DNA from: Spirochaetota bacterium
Lineage (GTDB): Bacteria > Spirochaetota > Leptospiria > Turneriellales > Turneriellaceae
Assembly: GCA_029561505.1 (NCBI GenBank)
Contig: JAKQXK010000074.1
Coordinates: 1 to 7,010 of the forward strand
DNA length: 7,010 nt
Direction of reading: 5' to 3'
The notes below the pieces were generated by a model, which made no database searches, was not told the origin of the DNA, and saw only the letters and a list, made by a program, of their open reading frames with translations. Each line of letters opens with the position of its first letter. The first letter of the stretch is position 1. The position numbers and the translations under genes were made by a program. Shown in pieces: positions 5,950 through 7,010 of this stretch.

Positions 5950-5971
5950 CCCGTTTGCCGAAATATGTCTC

Positions 5972-6718
5972 ATGAGGATATCCAGAATTACTATAACGGC
6001 CGCCGTGCTGGCTGCCTTTGGCGCTTTGTCTGCAGGGCCTGAAATTTATGACCCGCTCGAGGTCTACAAGAAGGCCAACAGTGCCACCGAACGCCCCGCA
6101 ACTGAAACAGTCGTCGCCGGCAAAATCACCGAACGCGCCCGCTTCACATACCAGAACGGCCTGCTCGTGCGCACCGAGTTCTTGACGGCAAAAAATGAAC
6201 CCGCCGGGCATTCGGTGTTTGAATACGAAAATTCGCAGTTAAAGCGCGAGCAGCTGTTCGACGCCGCGGGAAACCTCACCGAAGAAATTCAATACAAATA
6301 CCGCGCCGGCAGACTCGAAAAATCGCTCGTTCATGATGTTCGCGGCAATGCGAAAATCGAATGGCAATACCTCTATGACAAAACCGGCAACCTCGTTGGC
6401 GGCAAACGTCTGCTCGCGGGCAAGCTGACTGAGTCTTTCAAACTGGTCTCGACCCCAGGCTCTTCGACACAAAACATCTATAATGCAAAGGGTGAACTGA
6501 CATCAAAGGTCGAATCGGTCTATGAAAGCGGCCTGCTGCAAAGCCGCATGAAAACCGGTCTTGTCGGCGCACGTTTTGCGCAATACCGGTATAACACAAA
6601 AAAGCAACTGATCGAAATCATTTACCACGACACCGTCAAAGGTGAAAAGGTTCTGGTAAAAAAACACCAGTTTGACTATTCTCTGAATTCAGAATCACCA
6701 AAAACTGCGCTGAAATAG
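5972..6718 (+). CDS. Secreted protein with degenerate YD/RHS-like repeats
   Basis: The 248-residue product begins with a typical signal peptide: basic MRISR, hydrophobic ITITAAVLAAFGA, and a likely cleavage at ALSA|GPE after residue 21. There is no lipobox cysteine, so it should be periplasmic, outer-membrane-associated or released. The mature part contains about six degenerate repeats of 20-25 residues with the pattern aromatic-x-Tyr, Gly/Asn, Leu, then Asp-x-x-Gly-Asn/Glu-Leu. Clear copies lie near 82-103 (FEYENSQLKREQLFDAAGNL), 107-129, 132-147 (QYLYDKTGNLVGGK), 169-188 and 204-220. This is the beta-strand pattern of YD/RHS or MORN-like repeat proteins. No enzyme or toxin domain is attached. 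ATG 5972 is preferred over ATG 5900 because it begins the signal peptide, although it lacks a clear Shine-Dalgarno. The gene stands alone, divergent from the yicC unit and convergent with lpxK. Confidence 0.8.
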   Translation: MRISRITITAAVLAAFGALSAGPEIYDPLEVYKKANSATERPATETVVAGKITERARFTYQNGLLVRTEFLTAKNEPAGHSVFEYENSQLKREQLFDAAGNLTEEIQYKYRAGRLEKSLVHDVRGNAKIEWQYLYDKTGNLVGGKRLLAGKLTESFKLVSTPGSSTQNIYNAKGELTSKVESVYESGLLQSRMKTGLVGARFAQYRYNTKKQLIEIIYHDTVKGEKVLVKKHQFDYSLNSESPKTALK

Positions 6719-6726
6719 CGGCGCTC

Positions 6727-6766
6727 CGCGCCTCTTGCCAGACCTAGACATTATGCAAGAGGCGTG
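6727..6766. terminator. Inverted repeat at the convergent gene ends
   Basis: CGCCTCTTGC (6729-6738) pairs perfectly with GCAAGAGGCG (6755-6764), and the stem can extend through a G-T wobble to 6727/6766. The loop is 16 bases and holds the lpxK stop codon. The element starts 8 bases after the stop of the repeat-protein gene. No T-run follows on either strand, so intrinsic termination is uncertain. A bidirectional terminator or 3'-end-protecting stem is the likely role. Confidence 0.45.
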
Positions 6767-7010
6767 CTTTCAAACCTTCTTTGAGTAAAATTTCGTTTTC
6801 CAACACTTCAAACTCGATTTTCAGGTAATAGAATTGCTTCAGCTTATCTAAGCGTGGCATGTGCTTGCGCAGACGAACGTAGTCTTTTTCGGTGGTCACA
6901 ACCAGATCATATGGCCTGACGCGGCTCAGAATCATATCGATATCGCGTTCAGAAAAATCATGGTGGTCGCGAAAACTAATCTGTTCTACGTTCTCGGCAC
7001 CCGCGCGACC
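6744..7010 (-). CDS. lpxK: Tetraacyldisaccharide 4'-kinase, C-terminal part (cut by right edge)
   Basis: LpxK is an inner-membrane-bound kinase that phosphorylates the 4' position of the lipid A disaccharide, making lipid IVA. The frame is open from the right edge (first whole codon at 7010-7008) to TAG at 6746-6744, giving the last 88 residues. ISFRDHHDFSERDID near residues 11-25 of the fragment matches the conserved F-x-DHH-x-(Y/F) motif of the family, and DLVVTTEKDYVRL, about 25 residues later, is the characteristic TTEKD motif. The ATP-binding P-loop lies in the missing N-terminal part. An internal ATG at 6935 is not a real start, because conserved sequence continues upstream of it. The gene converges on the YD-repeat gene with only 25 bases between stops. 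Confidence 0.88.
   Translation of the reverse strand, partial: GRAGAENVEQISFRDHHDFSERDIDMILSRVRPYDLVVTTEKDYVRLRKHMPRLDKLKQFYYLKIEFEVLENEILLKEGLKARLLHNV

Noticed and set aside
5900..5971. Longer start for the YD-repeat protein at ATG 5900
   Set aside because: It would translate the T8 tracts into a Phe-rich stretch ahead of an otherwise perfect signal peptide; ATG 5972 is more natural.

Overview
The window looks like ordinary chromosome of a Gram-negative (diderm) bacterium with roughly balanced to slightly GC-rich DNA. The tail of lpxK shows that the cell makes lipid A. A RemA/DUF370 gene directly downstream of yicC, several plus-strand starts without a clear Shine-Dalgarno, and the general protein style suggest a spirochaete of the Leptospirales (Turneriella/Leptonema type). 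This assignment is inference only; no rRNA or other phylogenetic marker is present. No mobile element, CRISPR array, tRNA or rRNA was seen.

Layout. (1) Positions 1-110, minus: the probable N-terminus of a divergent exported protein, cut by the left edge. (2) Positions 209-4308, plus: a co-directional cluster of gpmA (2,3-bisphosphoglycerate-dependent phosphoglycerate mutase), a 72-residue winged-helix-like protein, ruvC (Holliday-junction resolvase), then an 874-residue polytopic membrane protein. That last protein joins a DUF2339-type membrane region to a DUF3999-like periplasmic domain. Gaps are 8 nt, a 10-nt overlap and 70 nt, so at least the first three genes probably share a transcript. 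(3) Positions 5880-4358, minus: an unrecognised 65-residue protein, yicC (endoribonuclease family), a possible 25-codon coupling ORF, and remA (DNA-binding regulator, DUF370). A hairpin region at 4307-4337 separates this block from the convergent membrane-protein gene. (4) Positions 5972-6718, plus: a secreted protein with degenerate YD/RHS-like repeats, divergent from block 3 across a spacer with two T8 tracts. (5) Positions 7010-6744, minus: the C-terminal 88 codons of lpxK, convergent with block 4; a strong inverted repeat spans its stop codon.

Functionally these are mostly housekeeping genes: glycolysis, recombination, RNA processing and lipid A synthesis. The less ordinary parts are the DUF2339/DUF3999 fusion with a signal-peptide-like junction and a nearby G9 tract, the GTGA-overlapping micro-ORF ahead of remA, and the small winged-helix gene wedged against ruvC. 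I found no clear evidence of a wholly new multi-gene system such as a defence or toxin cassette.
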